A stretch of 64,000 bases of DNA, from NCBI RefSeq assembly GCF_002042965.1, contig NZ_MZNT01000017.1, positions 1 to 64,000 of the forward strand, read 5' to 3'. Of the stretch, positions 23,571 through 32,794 are shown one piece after another; the stretch's first letter is position 1, and each line of letters begins with the position of its first letter. Source of the stretch: Paenibacillus sp. 32352. Lineage in GTDB: Bacteria; Bacillota; Bacilli; Paenibacillales; NBRC-103111. The notes under the pieces are model-generated. The model saw nothing but the letters and a program-made list of their open reading frames with translations. It made no database searches and was not told the DNA's origin. The translations under genes and the position numbers were made by a program.

Positions 23571-24818
23571 GTGGAACAATTACGCAAGCAAGACCCGAAA
23601 ATCGTTGAGGCTATGAATCTGGAGATCGGCCGTCAGCGCGACAAAATCGAATTGATCGCATCCGAGAATTTTGTCAGTGAAGCGGTTATGCAGGCTATGG
23701 GTACGGTCCTTACGAACAAATATGCGGAAGGCTATCCAGGACGCCGCTATTATGGCGGCTGCGAGTACGTTGATATCGTGGAGGACATCGCCCGCGACCG
23801 TGCCAAAGAATTGTTCGGCGCAGAGCACGCGAACGTTCAGCCTCACTCCGGAGCTCAAGCGAATATGGCGGTTTATCTGGCAGCTCTGCAGCCTGGCGAT
23901 ACCGTATTGGGTATGAACCTGGCTCACGGCGGTCACTTGACTCACGGCAGCCCGGTTAACGCATCCGGTCTGTTGTACAACTTCGTCGCTTACGGTGTAA
24001 GAGAATCCGATTCCCGCATCGACTATGATGAAGTGCGCAAAGCCGCTTTCAAACATAAGCCTCGTATGATCGTTGCCGGTGCCAGCGCGTATCCGCGTAT
24101 CATCGACTTCGAAGCTTTGAGCCAAATCGCTAACGATGTCGGCGCCCTGCTCATGGTAGACATGGCTCATATCGCAGGCTTGGTTGCAGCGGGACTGCAT
24201 CCAAACCCAGTACCATACGCTCATTTTGTTACAACAACTACACATAAAACGCTTCGCGGTCCTCGCGGCGGTATGATCCTGTGCCGCAAGTCTTGGGCAG
24301 CAGCTATCGATAAAGCCGTGTTCCCTGGAACTCAAGGCGGTCCTTTGATGCATACGATTGCCGCTAAAGCCGTATCCTTCGGAGAAGCTTTGCAGCCTGA
24401 ATTCAAAACGTATGCGCAAAACGTAGTCAACAATGCCAAAGCATTGGCTGAAGCTTTAGTCGCAGAGGGCGTTGATCTGGTATCCGGCGGTACGGATAAC
24501 CACTTGATGCTGATCGACCTGCGCAGCTTGAACATCTCCGGTAAAGATGCGGAGCATCTGCTGGACGAAGTTGGCGTTACGGTTAACAAAAATGCCATTC
24601 CATTCGACCCTGCGAAGCCTATGATTACAAGCGGTATTCGCGTCGGTACACCTGCAGCAACTTCCCGCGGCATGAACGAAGAAGCGATGAAGACGATCGC
24701 CAAAATCATTGCTTTGACTTTGAAAAACCCTACGGATACAGCTGTACACGAGAAAGTGCGCGGTATGGTAAAAGATTTGACTGCTCAATTCCCTCTTTAT
24801 CCTGGATTGTCTTACTAA
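23571..24818 (+). CDS. glyA: Serine hydroxymethyltransferase
   Basis: PLP enzyme of 415 residues that converts serine and tetrahydrofolate to glycine and methylene-tetrahydrofolate. The PLP lysine is in TTTTHKTLRGPRGG, and the substrate/folate elements IELIASENFVSEAV and GYPGRRYYGGCEYVD are intact. The start is GTG at 23571, ten bases after GAGGAGG. It is the last gene of the riboswitch-controlled operon and has a strong terminator. Confidence 0.98.
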   Translation: MEQLRKQDPKIVEAMNLEIGRQRDKIELIASENFVSEAVMQAMGTVLTNKYAEGYPGRRYYGGCEYVDIVEDIARDRAKELFGAEHANVQPHSGAQANMAVYLAALQPGDTVLGMNLAHGGHLTHGSPVNASGLLYNFVAYGVRESDSRIDYDEVRKAAFKHKPRMIVAGASAYPRIIDFEALSQIANDVGALLMVDMAHIAGLVAAGLHPNPVPYAHFVTTTTHKTLRGPRGGMILCRKSWAAAIDKAVFPGTQGGPLMHTIAAKAVSFGEALQPEFKTYAQNVVNNAKALAEALVAEGVDLVSGGTDNHLMLIDLRSLNISGKDAEHLLDEVGVTVNKNAIPFDPAKPMITSGIRVGTPAATSRGMNEEAMKTIAKIIALTLKNPTDTAVHEKVRGMVKDLTAQFPLYPGLSY

Positions 24819-24832
24819 TCAGATTGAACCCA

Positions 24833-24866
24833 AGTCGGCGCTGCCCAGCAGTGGCCGGCTTTTTTT
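24833..24866 (+). terminator. Rho-independent terminator after glyA
   Basis: AGTCGGC/GCCGGCT and an inner CTGC/GCAG helix are followed by seven T residues. Confidence 0.85.
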
Positions 24867-24998
24867 ATGAAATAAGATCGATTAACCAATGATTATGCCG
24901 CTGTAAAGAAATAGCAGGTACACTACTTGTATAATCCAAGGGGTTTAGTACAATAAAAACAGTGCTTAGTTATGATTATTGGAGGAGGACTGGAATTT

Positions 24999-26162
24999 AT
25001 GAGTACGGAGCAAGCCGCAGGCTATTTTGGTTCCTTCGGGGGCAGCTACATTCCGCCGGAGCTTCAAGAGGTAATGGATTATTTGGCACAGCAGTTCGAA
25101 ACGTATAAGAATGATCCCGAATTTGTTGAGGAATTTCAATATTACCTGAGAGAGTATGTCGGACGTGAAAATCCGTTAACGTACGCCAAGCATTTGACCG
25201 ATAAGCTGGGCGGAGCCAAAATCTATTTAAAACGCGAGGACCTCAACCATACCGGGTCCCATAAGATCAATAACGTATTGGGTCAAATCCTGCTGGCCAA
25301 ACGGATGGGAGCCAAGCGCATTATCGCGGAAACGGGAGCGGGACAGCATGGTGTGGCCACTGCAACGGTCTGCGCGATGTTCGATATGGACTGCACCATC
25401 TATATGGGAGCGGAAGATACCCGCCGTCAAGCATTGAACGTATTCCGCATGGAGCTTCTCGGCGCTAAAGTCGTAGCGGTTGAAAAAGGCCAAGGAAGGC
25501 TGAAGGACGCGGTGGATGAAGCGCTCGGCGATCTGGTGCAAAACTATCGCAACACCTTTTACCTGCTGGGCTCGGCTGTAGGACCGCATCCGTTCCCTAC
25601 GATGGTCAAGCACTTCCAATCCATTATCAGCGAAGAATCCAAGCGCCAAATCTTGGAGAAGGAAGGGCGTCTGCCTACGGCCGTTCTGGCATGTGTAGGA
25701 GGGGGAAGCAATGCGATCGGAGCCTTCGCTCATTATATTGACGAGCCGTCCGTTCGTCTGATCGGCGTGGAGCCGGACCAAGCGCCATCCCTGACGCAAG
25801 GGGTGCCGGCCGTACTGCACGGCTTTAAATGCCTGGTGCTGCTCGACGAAAACGGAGAACCGCGCAAAACGTATTCCATTGCGGCAGGACTCGACTATCC
25901 GGGCATCGGGCCGGAGCACAGCCATTTAAAAGAAAGCGGACGGGCCGAGTACTATACTGTAACGAACGAGGAAGTGCTTAATGCGTTCCAGGTGCTGTCC
26001 AAAACCGAAGGCATTATTCCGGCACTGGAGAGCGCTCACGCTGTTGCTCATGCTTTGAAGCTCGCGCCGACCTTGACCAAGGACGACATTCTGATCGTCA
26101 ATCTGTCCGGCCGCGGGGATAAGGATGTGGAACAAGTGTTCCATATGCTGCAAAATCAATAG
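24999..26162 (+). CDS. trpB: Tryptophan synthase beta chain, stand-alone copy
   Basis: PLP enzyme of 387 residues that joins indole and serine to make tryptophan. The PLP lysine Lys89 lies in NHTGSHKINN, the catalytic Glu is in ETGAGQHG, and the phosphate-binding loop is GGGSNAIG. Length and motifs match the ordinary TrpB1 type that pairs with TrpA. There is no trpA or other trp gene beside it; the gene sits between glyA and upp, which are adjacent in B. subtilis. The ATG at 24999 follows GGAGGAGG by ten bases. TATAAT at 24930-24935 is a possible -10. It has its own terminator. Confidence 0.95.
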   Translation: MSTEQAAGYFGSFGGSYIPPELQEVMDYLAQQFETYKNDPEFVEEFQYYLREYVGRENPLTYAKHLTDKLGGAKIYLKREDLNHTGSHKINNVLGQILLAKRMGAKRIIAETGAGQHGVATATVCAMFDMDCTIYMGAEDTRRQALNVFRMELLGAKVVAVEKGQGRLKDAVDEALGDLVQNYRNTFYLLGSAVGPHPFPTMVKHFQSIISEESKRQILEKEGRLPTAVLACVGGGSNAIGAFAHYIDEPSVRLIGVEPDQAPSLTQGVPAVLHGFKCLVLLDENGEPRKTYSIAAGLDYPGIGPEHSHLKESGRAEYYTVTNEEVLNAFQVLSKTEGIIPALESAHAVAHALKLAPTLTKDDILIVNLSGRGDKDVEQVFHMLQNQ

Positions 26163-26179
26163 GACAGGCCTTGAGAGTC

Positions 26180-26227
26180 CCTTGCCTCGGACGATGAAGC
26201 TTTTATTCATCCCGGGGCAAGGTTTTT
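26180..26227 (+). terminator. Rho-independent terminator after trpB
   Basis: CCTTGCCTCGG pairs with CCGGGGCAAGG, with an inner GATGAA/TTCATC helix, followed by TTTTT. Confidence 0.88.
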
Positions 26228-26493
26228 CCATTGTTGGGGAAATATTAAATTCGGGGCTAATGGCCTTGCGTAGCAAAGCCTGTTTCAGAAGCCTGGCAGG
26301 AGGGATACCCCACCGGAGCAGTTCAAGCTCTGCACGTTTTTCAACAAATCTGCCCCGTCTCGAGGGGTTTCTCATGCCATCAGGACACTTCTTTTTTCCA
26401 GCAAAAGGATTTCAGTGAAAATGTCAATCATGTTAGGATAACGTTCGGCAATTGTGGTATAATAGACAAGATTTGGCGTAAAGGGGACATAGT
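26228..26493 (+). other. Non-coding interval before upp
   Basis: About 265 bases without a supported gene. It contains a TATAAT at 26458-26463 as the likely -10 of upp; the -35 is weak (TTAGGA, 19-base spacing). I see no attenuator or PyrR-type structure. Confidence 0.5.
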
Positions 26494-27123
26494 ATGGGAA
26501 AAGTATTTGTGTGCGATCATCCGTTGATACAGCACAAGCTCACTTACATAAGAGACAAGGCGACAACGACGAAAGATTTTCGGGAGCTTGTCGATGAGGT
26601 GGCCACGCTGATGGCTTACGAGATTACAAGGGATATTCCTTTGCAAAAGGTAGAGGTGCAGACACCTGTAGCTACCGCCGAATGCCGTGTTATTTCCGGC
26701 CGGATGCTAGGATTGATCCCCATTTTGCGTGCCGGTTTAGGCATGGTGGATGGAATATTGAAGCTTGTCCCGGCAGCCAAGGTCGGCCATATTGGGCTGT
26801 ACCGCGACCCGCAAACGCTCGAGCCGGTAGAATACTACGCCAAACTGCCTACCGATGTAACGGAGCGGGAGCTGATCGTTATCGATCCGATGCTGGCCAC
26901 TGGAGGCTCGGCGAATGCTGCCATTACCGCACTGAAGAATAGAAACTGCTCGCAAATTAAGCTGATGTGTCTGATTGCTGCGCCTGAAGGTGTACAAGCG
27001 GTCCAACAAGCGCATCCGGATGTCGATATTTATGTTGCTGCCATTGACGATTATTTGGATGATCACGGTTATATCATCCCGGGCCTCGGCGATGCCGGCG
27101 ACCGTTTATTTGGGACGAAATAA
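26494..27123 (+). CDS. upp: Uracil phosphoribosyltransferase
   Basis: Salvages uracil to UMP with PRPP; 209 residues, the standard length. The PRPP-binding motif VIDPMLATGGSA and the uracil-binding C-terminus (GYIIPGLGDAGDRLFGTK) are complete. The ATG follows AAAGGGGAC. It is 48 bases upstream of mnaA, the same order as in B. subtilis before the atp operon. Confidence 0.97.
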   Translation: MGKVFVCDHPLIQHKLTYIRDKATTTKDFRELVDEVATLMAYEITRDIPLQKVEVQTPVATAECRVISGRMLGLIPILRAGLGMVDGILKLVPAAKVGHIGLYRDPQTLEPVEYYAKLPTDVTERELIVIDPMLATGGSANAAITALKNRNCSQIKLMCLIAAPEGVQAVQQAHPDVDIYVAAIDDYLDDHGYIIPGLGDAGDRLFGTK

Positions 27124-27171
27124 GGCAATAGAAGTAGTAGGGATGAACGGCATAGTGGAGGGGGAACGAAC

Positions 27172-28314
27172 ATGAGCAAAATTAAGGTAATTACGATTTT
27201 CGGCACAAGACCGGAAGCTATCAAGATGGCTCCATTGGTGCTGGAGCTTCAGAAATATCCCGAGCAGATCGAATCTTTGGTGTGCGTGACCGCGCAGCAT
27301 CGTCAGATGCTCGATCAGGTGCTGGATACGTTCAAAATTAAGCCGAATTACGACCTGGACGTAATGAAGGAGCGCCAAACGCTGAATGAGATTACGATTC
27401 GCGTGCTGCAGGGCCTCGATCCGGTGTTCCGTGAAGAGAAGCCGGATTTGGTTCTTGTGCACGGCGATACGTTGACTACCTTCCTCGCGAGCTATGCGGC
27501 TTTCATGCAGCAGGTAAAAGTAGGGCACGTGGAAGCGGGACTAAGAACTTGGAACAAGATGTCCCCGTATCCGGAAGAAATGAACCGTCAGTTAACCGGT
27601 GTGCTGTCGGACCTCCACTTCGCTCCAACGGACTTGTCCGCGAACAATCTCCGTAAGGAGAACAAGTCGGAAGATACGATCTTTGTTACGGGCAATACGG
27701 TAACGGACGTGTTCCAGTATACGGTACAAAAAGACTTCACCCATCCTGTACTGGAGTGGGCCGAAGGCAAACGCCTCATCCTGATGACGGCACACCGCCG
27801 TGAAGCGCAGGGAGAGCCGCATCGCCAAATTTTCCGCGCCGTTCGACGTATTGCGGATGAATTCGAGGATATCGCGATTGTCTATCCGGTGCATCCAAGC
27901 CCTGCGGTGAAGGAACCGGCCTACGAAATGCTGGGCGGACATCCGCGAATCAAATTGATCGAACCTCTGGATGTATTCGAGTTCCATAACATTTACCCGC
28001 ATGCGCATATGATTTTGACCGATTCCGGAGGTCTTCAGGAGGAAGCGCCATCGTTCGGGGTACCGGTCCTGGTTCTTCGCGAGACGACGGAACGTCCGGA
28101 AGGGATCGACGCAGGCACGCTGGAGCTGGTAGGAACCAACGAGGAGAAGGTCTACGAACGGGCTAAAGCGCTGCTTACCGATGCTGATTTATACCAAAAA
28201 ATGAGCCAAGCGGCCAACCCTTACGGGGACGGAAAAGCGTCGGAACGTATCGTGCAAGCCATCCTTTACCATTTCGGACAAGCTTCTGCAAGACCCGAGC
28301 CGTTCCAACCGTGA
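27172..28314 (+). CDS. mnaA: UDP-N-acetylglucosamine 2-epimerase (non-hydrolysing)
   Basis: Converts UDP-GlcNAc to UDP-ManNAc, the precursor for wall polymer linkage units; 380 residues. Family features include FGTRPEAIKMAPLV at the N-terminus, VHGDTLTTF, HVEAGLRT, and TDSGGLQEEAPSFGVPVLVLRETTERPE near the C-terminus. GGAGGGGG precedes the ATG. Its product would feed the TagA-type ManNAc transferase at the end of the window. Confidence 0.96.
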   Translation: MSKIKVITIFGTRPEAIKMAPLVLELQKYPEQIESLVCVTAQHRQMLDQVLDTFKIKPNYDLDVMKERQTLNEITIRVLQGLDPVFREEKPDLVLVHGDTLTTFLASYAAFMQQVKVGHVEAGLRTWNKMSPYPEEMNRQLTGVLSDLHFAPTDLSANNLRKENKSEDTIFVTGNTVTDVFQYTVQKDFTHPVLEWAEGKRLILMTAHRREAQGEPHRQIFRAVRRIADEFEDIAIVYPVHPSPAVKEPAYEMLGGHPRIKLIEPLDVFEFHNIYPHAHMILTDSGGLQEEAPSFGVPVLVLRETTERPEGIDAGTLELVGTNEEKVYERAKALLTDADLYQKMSQAANPYGDGKASERIVQAILYHFGQASARPEPFQP

Positions 28315-28394
28315 CAATCTCATGACAAACGCTACAGCGTACAGTTGCACTGTTTGGTTTGTAAGCCAAAAAAACCTTGATATGACGGGCTTTT

Positions 28395-28422
28395 TGTGAC
28401 TTTGATCACGGCTTGTTAACAA
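28395..28422. promoter_or_regulatory. Candidate Rex/FNR/CRP-type operators upstream of atp
   Basis: TGTGA-N6-TCACG (28395-28410), preceded by TT, fits the dyad of Rex or of CRP/FNR-family regulators. Three bases further on is the perfect palindrome TTGTTAACAA (28413-28422). Both lie just upstream of the atp -35 element, centred about 66 and 51 bases before the expected start. Confidence 0.45.
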
Positions 28423-28432
28423 AGATCGGCAA

Positions 28433-28462
28433 TTGACAAACCTCGCATAGCTTCGTTACAAT
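28433..28462 (+). promoter_or_regulatory. Promoter of the ATP synthase operon
   Basis: A perfect TTGACA (28433-28438), an 18-base spacer and TACAAT (28457-28462) lie 27 bases before the first gene. Confidence 0.8.
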
Positions 28463-28488
28463 AAGTGAGGATTCTCAGGAGGATGCCT

Positions 28489-28710
28489 ATGAAACAGCCA
28501 AACCGCAACGATAATCCGTGGCGAGCCGCTGCATTGTCGAGCGCCATTGGAATCGACCTTGCAGTATGCTTGTGGGCCGGATATTGGTTCGGCGACTGGT
28601 TAAGTCATACGTTAGGCGGGCAGTTATGGCTGCTGGGAGGTTTTCTGCTGGGTCTTGTCTCTGCAATTATCAGCATTTACTTTATGATCAAGCAGTACGG
28701 AGGGCTATAA
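28489..28710 (+). CDS. atpZ: AtpZ-like small membrane protein of the F-ATPase operon
   Basis: A 73-residue protein with two membrane helices separated by a short glycine turn (IGIDLAVCLWAGYWFG and LWLLGGFLLGLVSAI), as in the AtpZ family that accompanies AtpI. The family has been linked to Mg2+/Ca2+ transport or to c-ring assembly. The ATG at 28489 is chosen because AGGAGG ends seven bases upstream; an ATG at 28483 overlaps the ribosome binding site. It overlaps atpI by one base (TAATG). Confidence 0.82.
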   Translation: MKQPNRNDNPWRAAALSSAIGIDLAVCLWAGYWFGDWLSHTLGGQLWLLGGFLLGLVSAIISIYFMIKQYGGL

Positions 28711-29105
28711 TGGATGATTTTTCGGCCCATCTGAAAACGGTTCAAAATGTGTTTCTCTTTTTTCTTTCCTTTTGTTTGGTCGTATGGGCGATTTTCGTCG
28801 AATTCCGACCGTATTCGGCAGGATTGATGCTTGGTTCAGTCGTCAGCATGATCAACGCTAGGTATCTTGCTTGGAAAATTCGCAAGCTATCCGAGAAAGT
28901 GATCGCAGCTCCACCTGAGCAAAAAGTACCTACCAAAGTCAGCATAGGTTTTTTAACAAGGGCAGCCATTGCCGGATTGGCCGGGCTTCTGGCCATTCGC
29001 TTTCCCGAGCATGTCGCGCTTGTTACGACAATTATCGGATACTTTTTTGCTCAATTGGCAACACTCGTATTGGGTATTCTTTCTATTAAAAGATCCAAGA
29101 AGTAA
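28710..29105 (+). CDS. atpI: ATP synthase protein I
   Basis: A 131-residue membrane protein with four helices in two hairpins (about residues 12-28, 35-50, 78-95 and 100-122). AtpI helps assemble the c-ring and is poorly conserved in sequence. Identification rests on size, topology and position between atpZ and atpB. It begins at the ATG overlapping the atpZ stop codon. Confidence 0.85.
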   Translation: MDDFSAHLKTVQNVFLFFLSFCLVVWAIFVEFRPYSAGLMLGSVVSMINARYLAWKIRKLSEKVIAAPPEQKVPTKVSIGFLTRAAIAGLAGLLAIRFPEHVALVTTIIGYFFAQLATLVLGILSIKRSKK

Positions 29106-29129
29106 AACCAATCGTGGAAAGGGGTGAAA

Positions 29130-29840
29130 ATGGAAAACATGGAACACCAAGTGCCAGGTATAGAACTATTTGGTCTTCACTTCGATCTGTCTGCACTGCT
29201 TATGATCGTCGTGACCAGTATCATTGTTTTAATTCTCGCCATTTCCGGCGCTAGCAAAGGATCCGTTACGAATCCTTCGAAAATTCAAAACTTTATGGAA
29301 TGGGTCGTAGAGTTTGTTGAGGGCATTATCGGCAGCACCATTGGGTCGAAGCACGGCAAACCGTTTATCGCGCTCGGAATGACACTCATCATGTATATTT
29401 TTATCGGTAACATGCTGGGACTTCCGTTCTCGATCGTTACTGAAGATCATGTTGCTTGGTGGAAATCGCCGACAGCAGACATCGCTGTAACGGCTGCCTT
29501 AACGGTTATTGTTATCGTACTTAGCCACTACTTGGGTATTACTCGTAATACCAAACATTATTTTGCGCATTACTTTGAATACAAAGGCGCTATGCTTCCA
29601 CTGCATTTGATTGAAGTGGTATCTAAGCCGATGACGCTTGCTTTCCGTCTCTACGGTAACATTTATGCAGGGGAACTAATGATTTCTGTCATCATCGGGG
29701 CAGGCTGGTTTGGAGTTTTGCCTTTATTAGTATGGCAGGGCTTCAGTGTGTTCGTAGGTGCGATTCAAGCATTCGTATTTACGACGCTGACGATGGTTTA
29801 CATTGCGCAAACTTTGGTCCACGAAGAAGAGGGCCACTAA
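29130..29840 (+). CDS. atpB: ATP synthase subunit a
   Basis: Membrane stator subunit a of F-type ATP synthase, 236 residues. The essential arginine is in SKPMTLAFRLYGNIYAGE, within the helix facing the c-ring, and the C-terminal helix pair is typical (QAFVFTTLTMVYIAQ). The ATG at 29130 follows AAAGGGG by six bases; GTG at 29124 overlaps that site. Confidence 0.97.
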   Translation: MENMEHQVPGIELFGLHFDLSALLMIVVTSIIVLILAISGASKGSVTNPSKIQNFMEWVVEFVEGIIGSTIGSKHGKPFIALGMTLIMYIFIGNMLGLPFSIVTEDHVAWWKSPTADIAVTAALTVIVIVLSHYLGITRNTKHYFAHYFEYKGAMLPLHLIEVVSKPMTLAFRLYGNIYAGELMISVIIGAGWFGVLPLLVWQGFSVFVGAIQAFVFTTLTMVYIAQTLVHEEEGH

Positions 29841-29913
29841 GCAGCAAGACTCACCTCGGGTATTCTCGAGTCATATAATAAAAACTTTTTCAATCTAAGG
29901 GAGGATTTTCTCA

Positions 29914-30138
29914 ATGGGAGCTTTAGCATTAGTAGCAGCAGCAATTGTATTCGGTTTGGGTGCACTTGGTGCAGGTATCGGTAACGGTTTGATCGTAGGT
30001 CGTGCTTTGGAAGGTATTTCCCGTCAGCCTGAGCTTCGCGGTACTCTTCAAACAACTATGTTTATCGGTGTAGGTCTAGTAGAGGCAATGCCAATCATAG
30101 CTTTGGTTCTTGCGTTCATCTTGATGGGCCAAGCTTAA
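29914..30138 (+). CDS. atpE: ATP synthase subunit c
   Basis: The rotor ring proteolipid, 74 residues, two helices. The first helix has the glycine-rich packing motif (GLGALGAGIGNG) and the polar loop is RQPE. The ion-binding carboxylate is Glu57 in GVGLVEAMP. The usual Na+-ligand pattern is not evident, so a proton ring is likely. Its ribosome binding site AAGGGAGG is strong, as expected for the most abundant subunit. Confidence 0.97.
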   Translation: MGALALVAAAIVFGLGALGAGIGNGLIVGRALEGISRQPELRGTLQTTMFIGVGLVEAMPIIALVLAFILMGQA

Positions 30139-30215
30139 GAAATCGTTTGGCGGGGATGGCGACATAGCCTCCACGCCTTCGTTTTGCCCACGTTATCAGA
30201 AGGGAGTGACCTTAC

Positions 30216-30701
30216 TTGCATATCGAATGGACCACGTTTTTTATTCAAATCGTAGCCTTCTTGATTTTGTACTTCCTGCTGCAAAAGTTTGCGTTCGGCC
30301 CTTTGTTCGGCATGATGGAAAAACGCAGACAGCTCGTGAAGGATCAAATTCAAACAGCTGAAAATAGTCGCAAGCAAGCTGAGCAATTGTTAGAGGAGCA
30401 AAAACAGGCCCTTCAACAAACTCGTAAAGAAGCACATGATATTATTGAACAAGCTAGACAAACGAGCTCCAAACAAGCGGATGAGATTGTTGCAGCAGCA
30501 CGTAAAGAAGCTGACCGTTTGAAGGATGAAGCGCTTAAAGATATCGAGAACGAGAAAAACAAAGCGGTTGCAGCTCTTCGCAGCCAAGTGAGTGCGATGT
30601 CCGTATTGATCGCCTCCAAAATTATTGAGAAGCAAATCGACGAGAAAACCCAGAATGATTTGGTTGAGCATTACCTCAAAGAGGTAGGAGGCAACGTATG
30701 A
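30216..30701 (+). CDS. atpF: ATP synthase subunit b
   Basis: Peripheral stalk subunit of 161 residues: one N-terminal membrane helix (FFIQIVAFLILYFLLQ), then a long charged coiled coil (about 30-140), and the delta-binding C-terminus. The start is TTG at 30216, supported by AGAAGGGAGTG upstream. It overlaps atpH by four bases (ATGA). Confidence 0.95.
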   Translation: MHIEWTTFFIQIVAFLILYFLLQKFAFGPLFGMMEKRRQLVKDQIQTAENSRKQAEQLLEEQKQALQQTRKEAHDIIEQARQTSSKQADEIVAAARKEADRLKDEALKDIENEKNKAVAALRSQVSAMSVLIASKIIEKQIDEKTQNDLVEHYLKEVGGNV

Positions 30702-31231
30702 GTGACATCGTAGTAGCGAAGCGATATGCCAAAGCTTTATTCGAGGTAGCTCAGGAGAAGGGCATTATTTCCGGAGTGGAAGAAGAGCTGAAATCTGTAG
30801 TTGGTGCGATTAGGGATAATGCGGATCTGCAGAAGTTCCTGAACCATCCGAATATCGGGGCTTCCGTCAAAAAGGACCTGCTGAAGCAGATTTTTGAAGG
30901 CAATGTTTCCGAACCGGTGTGGAATACGCTGCAGATTTTGATCGATAAGGGTAGAGAGGGCGTTTTGGCCCAGTTGGTTACTGATTATGTGAAAATCGCC
31001 AATGAAGCTCTGGGTCAGGCTAGCGCTACGGTGTACGCGCCGTTTGCGATTTCCGAAGCCCAACAGGCTGAAATTGCGGCACAATTCGGCAAACTGACGA
31101 ATAAAACCATCCGTGTTCAAACCGTTATTGAGCCTAAGCTTCTTGGCGGCATTCAAGTACGGATCGGAGACCGTTTATATGATGGAAGCTTGGCGGGGCG
31201 TCTGAATCGTCTGGCAAGTTCGTTAAAATAA
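30698..31231 (+). CDS. atpH: ATP synthase subunit delta
   Basis: Subunit delta, 177 residues, which joins the peripheral stalk to the top of F1. It has the N-terminal helical bundle (VAKRYAKALFEVAQEKG) and the C-terminal signature LLGGIQVRIGDRLYDGSLAGRLNRL. It overlaps atpF and precedes atpA by 33 bases. Confidence 0.95.
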   Translation: MSDIVVAKRYAKALFEVAQEKGIISGVEEELKSVVGAIRDNADLQKFLNHPNIGASVKKDLLKQIFEGNVSEPVWNTLQILIDKGREGVLAQLVTDYVKIANEALGQASATVYAPFAISEAQQAEIAAQFGKLTNKTIRVQTVIEPKLLGGIQVRIGDRLYDGSLAGRLNRLASSLK

Positions 31232-31264
31232 GCACTAGCACTGTAAGAATAGGGGTGAAGTTCG

Positions 31265-32782
31265 TTGAGTATCAAACCTGAAGAAATCAGCACATTGATT
31301 AAACAACAGATTGAAAACTATAAATCCGATATGCAAGTGGTTGACGTAGGTACAGTTATTCAGGTTGGTGACGGTATCGCTCGTGCTCACGGCTTGGAAA
31401 ACGCTATGGCGGGAGAGCTGCTTGAGTTCGCTAACGGCGTTTTGGGCTACGTTTTTAACCTTGAAGAAAGCAACGTAGGTATCGTTATTTTGGGACCTTA
31501 CACAGACATTCGTGAAGGTGACCAAGTAAAACGTACCGGCCGTATCATGGAGGTTCCTGTTGGTGAAGAACTGATCGGTCGTGTCGTTAACCCATTGGGT
31601 CAACCAGTGGATGGTAAAGGTCCTATCAACACAGCGACTTTCCGTCCGGTTGAATCTCCGGCTCCAGGCGTTATGGCCCGTAAATCGGTCCATGAGCCAA
31701 TGCAAACCGGTATTAAAGCAATCGACGCGATGATTCCTATCGGTCGCGGTCAGCGTGAGTTGATCATCGGTGACCGTCAAACAGGTAAAACTGCGATTGC
31801 CATCGATACGATCATCAACCAAAAAGGTAACAACGTAAAATGTATTTACGTTGCTATCGGTCAAAAACAATCCACCGTCGTTAACGTGGTTGAAACTCTG
31901 CGTAAAGCCGGCGCTATGGATTACACGATTGTCGTAACAGCGAGTGCTTCCGAGCCTGCTCCGTTGTTGTGGCTTGCACCTTTCGCAGGCTGCGCGATGG
32001 GCGAGTACTTCATGTACAAAGGCGAGCACGTGCTTATCGTTTATGATGACTTGACGAAGCAAGCAGCGGCATACCGCGAGTTGTCCTTGCTGCTCCGCCG
32101 TCCTCCGGGTCGGGAAGCTTATCCGGGTGACGTTTTCTACCTGCATTCCCGTTTGCTTGAGCGTGCAGCTAAGTTGAACGACTCTTTGGGTGGAGGCTCC
32201 ATTACAGCCCTTCCGTTCATTGAAACTCAAGCGGGTGACGTATCCGCCTACATTCCGACGAACGTTATCTCGATCACAGACGGACAGATCTTCCTTGAGT
32301 CCGACCTGTTCTACTCCGGTCAACGTCCAGCGGTTAACGTTGGTATCTCCGTATCCCGGGTAGGTAGCTCCGCGCAAATCAAAGCGATGAAAAAGGTTGC
32401 CGGTACGCTGAAAACCGACTTGGCCCAATATCGTGAATTGGCTGCGTTCGCAGCGTTCGGTTCCGATTTGGATAAAGCGACTCAAACTCGTTTGAACCGT
32501 GGTTTGCGTACATTGGAAATCTTGAAACAAGGCGTTCACCAGCCGCTGCCGGTTGAGAAGCAAGTTGCTTCCATCTACACGGTGGTAAGAGGACATCTTG
32601 ATGAGCTTCCAGTACAGGATATCACTCGCTTCGAAGCTGAATTCCTGGCTTACCTGGATTCCAACCGTCCTGAAATTTTGCAAAACATCCGCGATACGAA
32701 AGATTTGACGTCGGATAATGAGAACGCACTGGTTGATGCAATCCAGCAGTTCAAAAAAGGATTTGCAACTTCCGCGCAATAG
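31265..32782 (+). CDS. atpA: ATP synthase subunit alpha
   Basis: Non-catalytic nucleotide-binding subunit of F1, 505 residues. The P-loop is GDRQTGKT, and the family signature around PAVNVGISVSRVGSSAQ is intact. The start is TTG at 31265 with AGGGGTGAAG upstream. A GAGCTTC/GAAGCTC hairpin lies just after the gene (32795-32816), before atpG. Confidence 0.98.
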   Translation: MSIKPEEISTLIKQQIENYKSDMQVVDVGTVIQVGDGIARAHGLENAMAGELLEFANGVLGYVFNLEESNVGIVILGPYTDIREGDQVKRTGRIMEVPVGEELIGRVVNPLGQPVDGKGPINTATFRPVESPAPGVMARKSVHEPMQTGIKAIDAMIPIGRGQRELIIGDRQTGKTAIAIDTIINQKGNNVKCIYVAIGQKQSTVVNVVETLRKAGAMDYTIVVTASASEPAPLLWLAPFAGCAMGEYFMYKGEHVLIVYDDLTKQAAAYRELSLLLRRPPGREAYPGDVFYLHSRLLERAAKLNDSLGGGSITALPFIETQAGDVSAYIPTNVISITDGQIFLESDLFYSGQRPAVNVGISVSRVGSSAQIKAMKKVAGTLKTDLAQYRELAAFAAFGSDLDKATQTRLNRGLRTLEILKQGVHQPLPVEKQVASIYTVVRGHLDELPVQDITRFEAEFLAYLDSNRPEILQNIRDTKDLTSDNENALVDAIQQFKKGFATSAQ

Positions 32783-32794
32783 ATGAACGAATCT

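Noticed and set aside
31235..32779. Long open frame (over 500 codons) on the - strand opposite atpA
   Set aside because: It mirrors the codon structure of the highly conserved atpA, shows no recognisable domain, and has no ribosome binding site or promoter.
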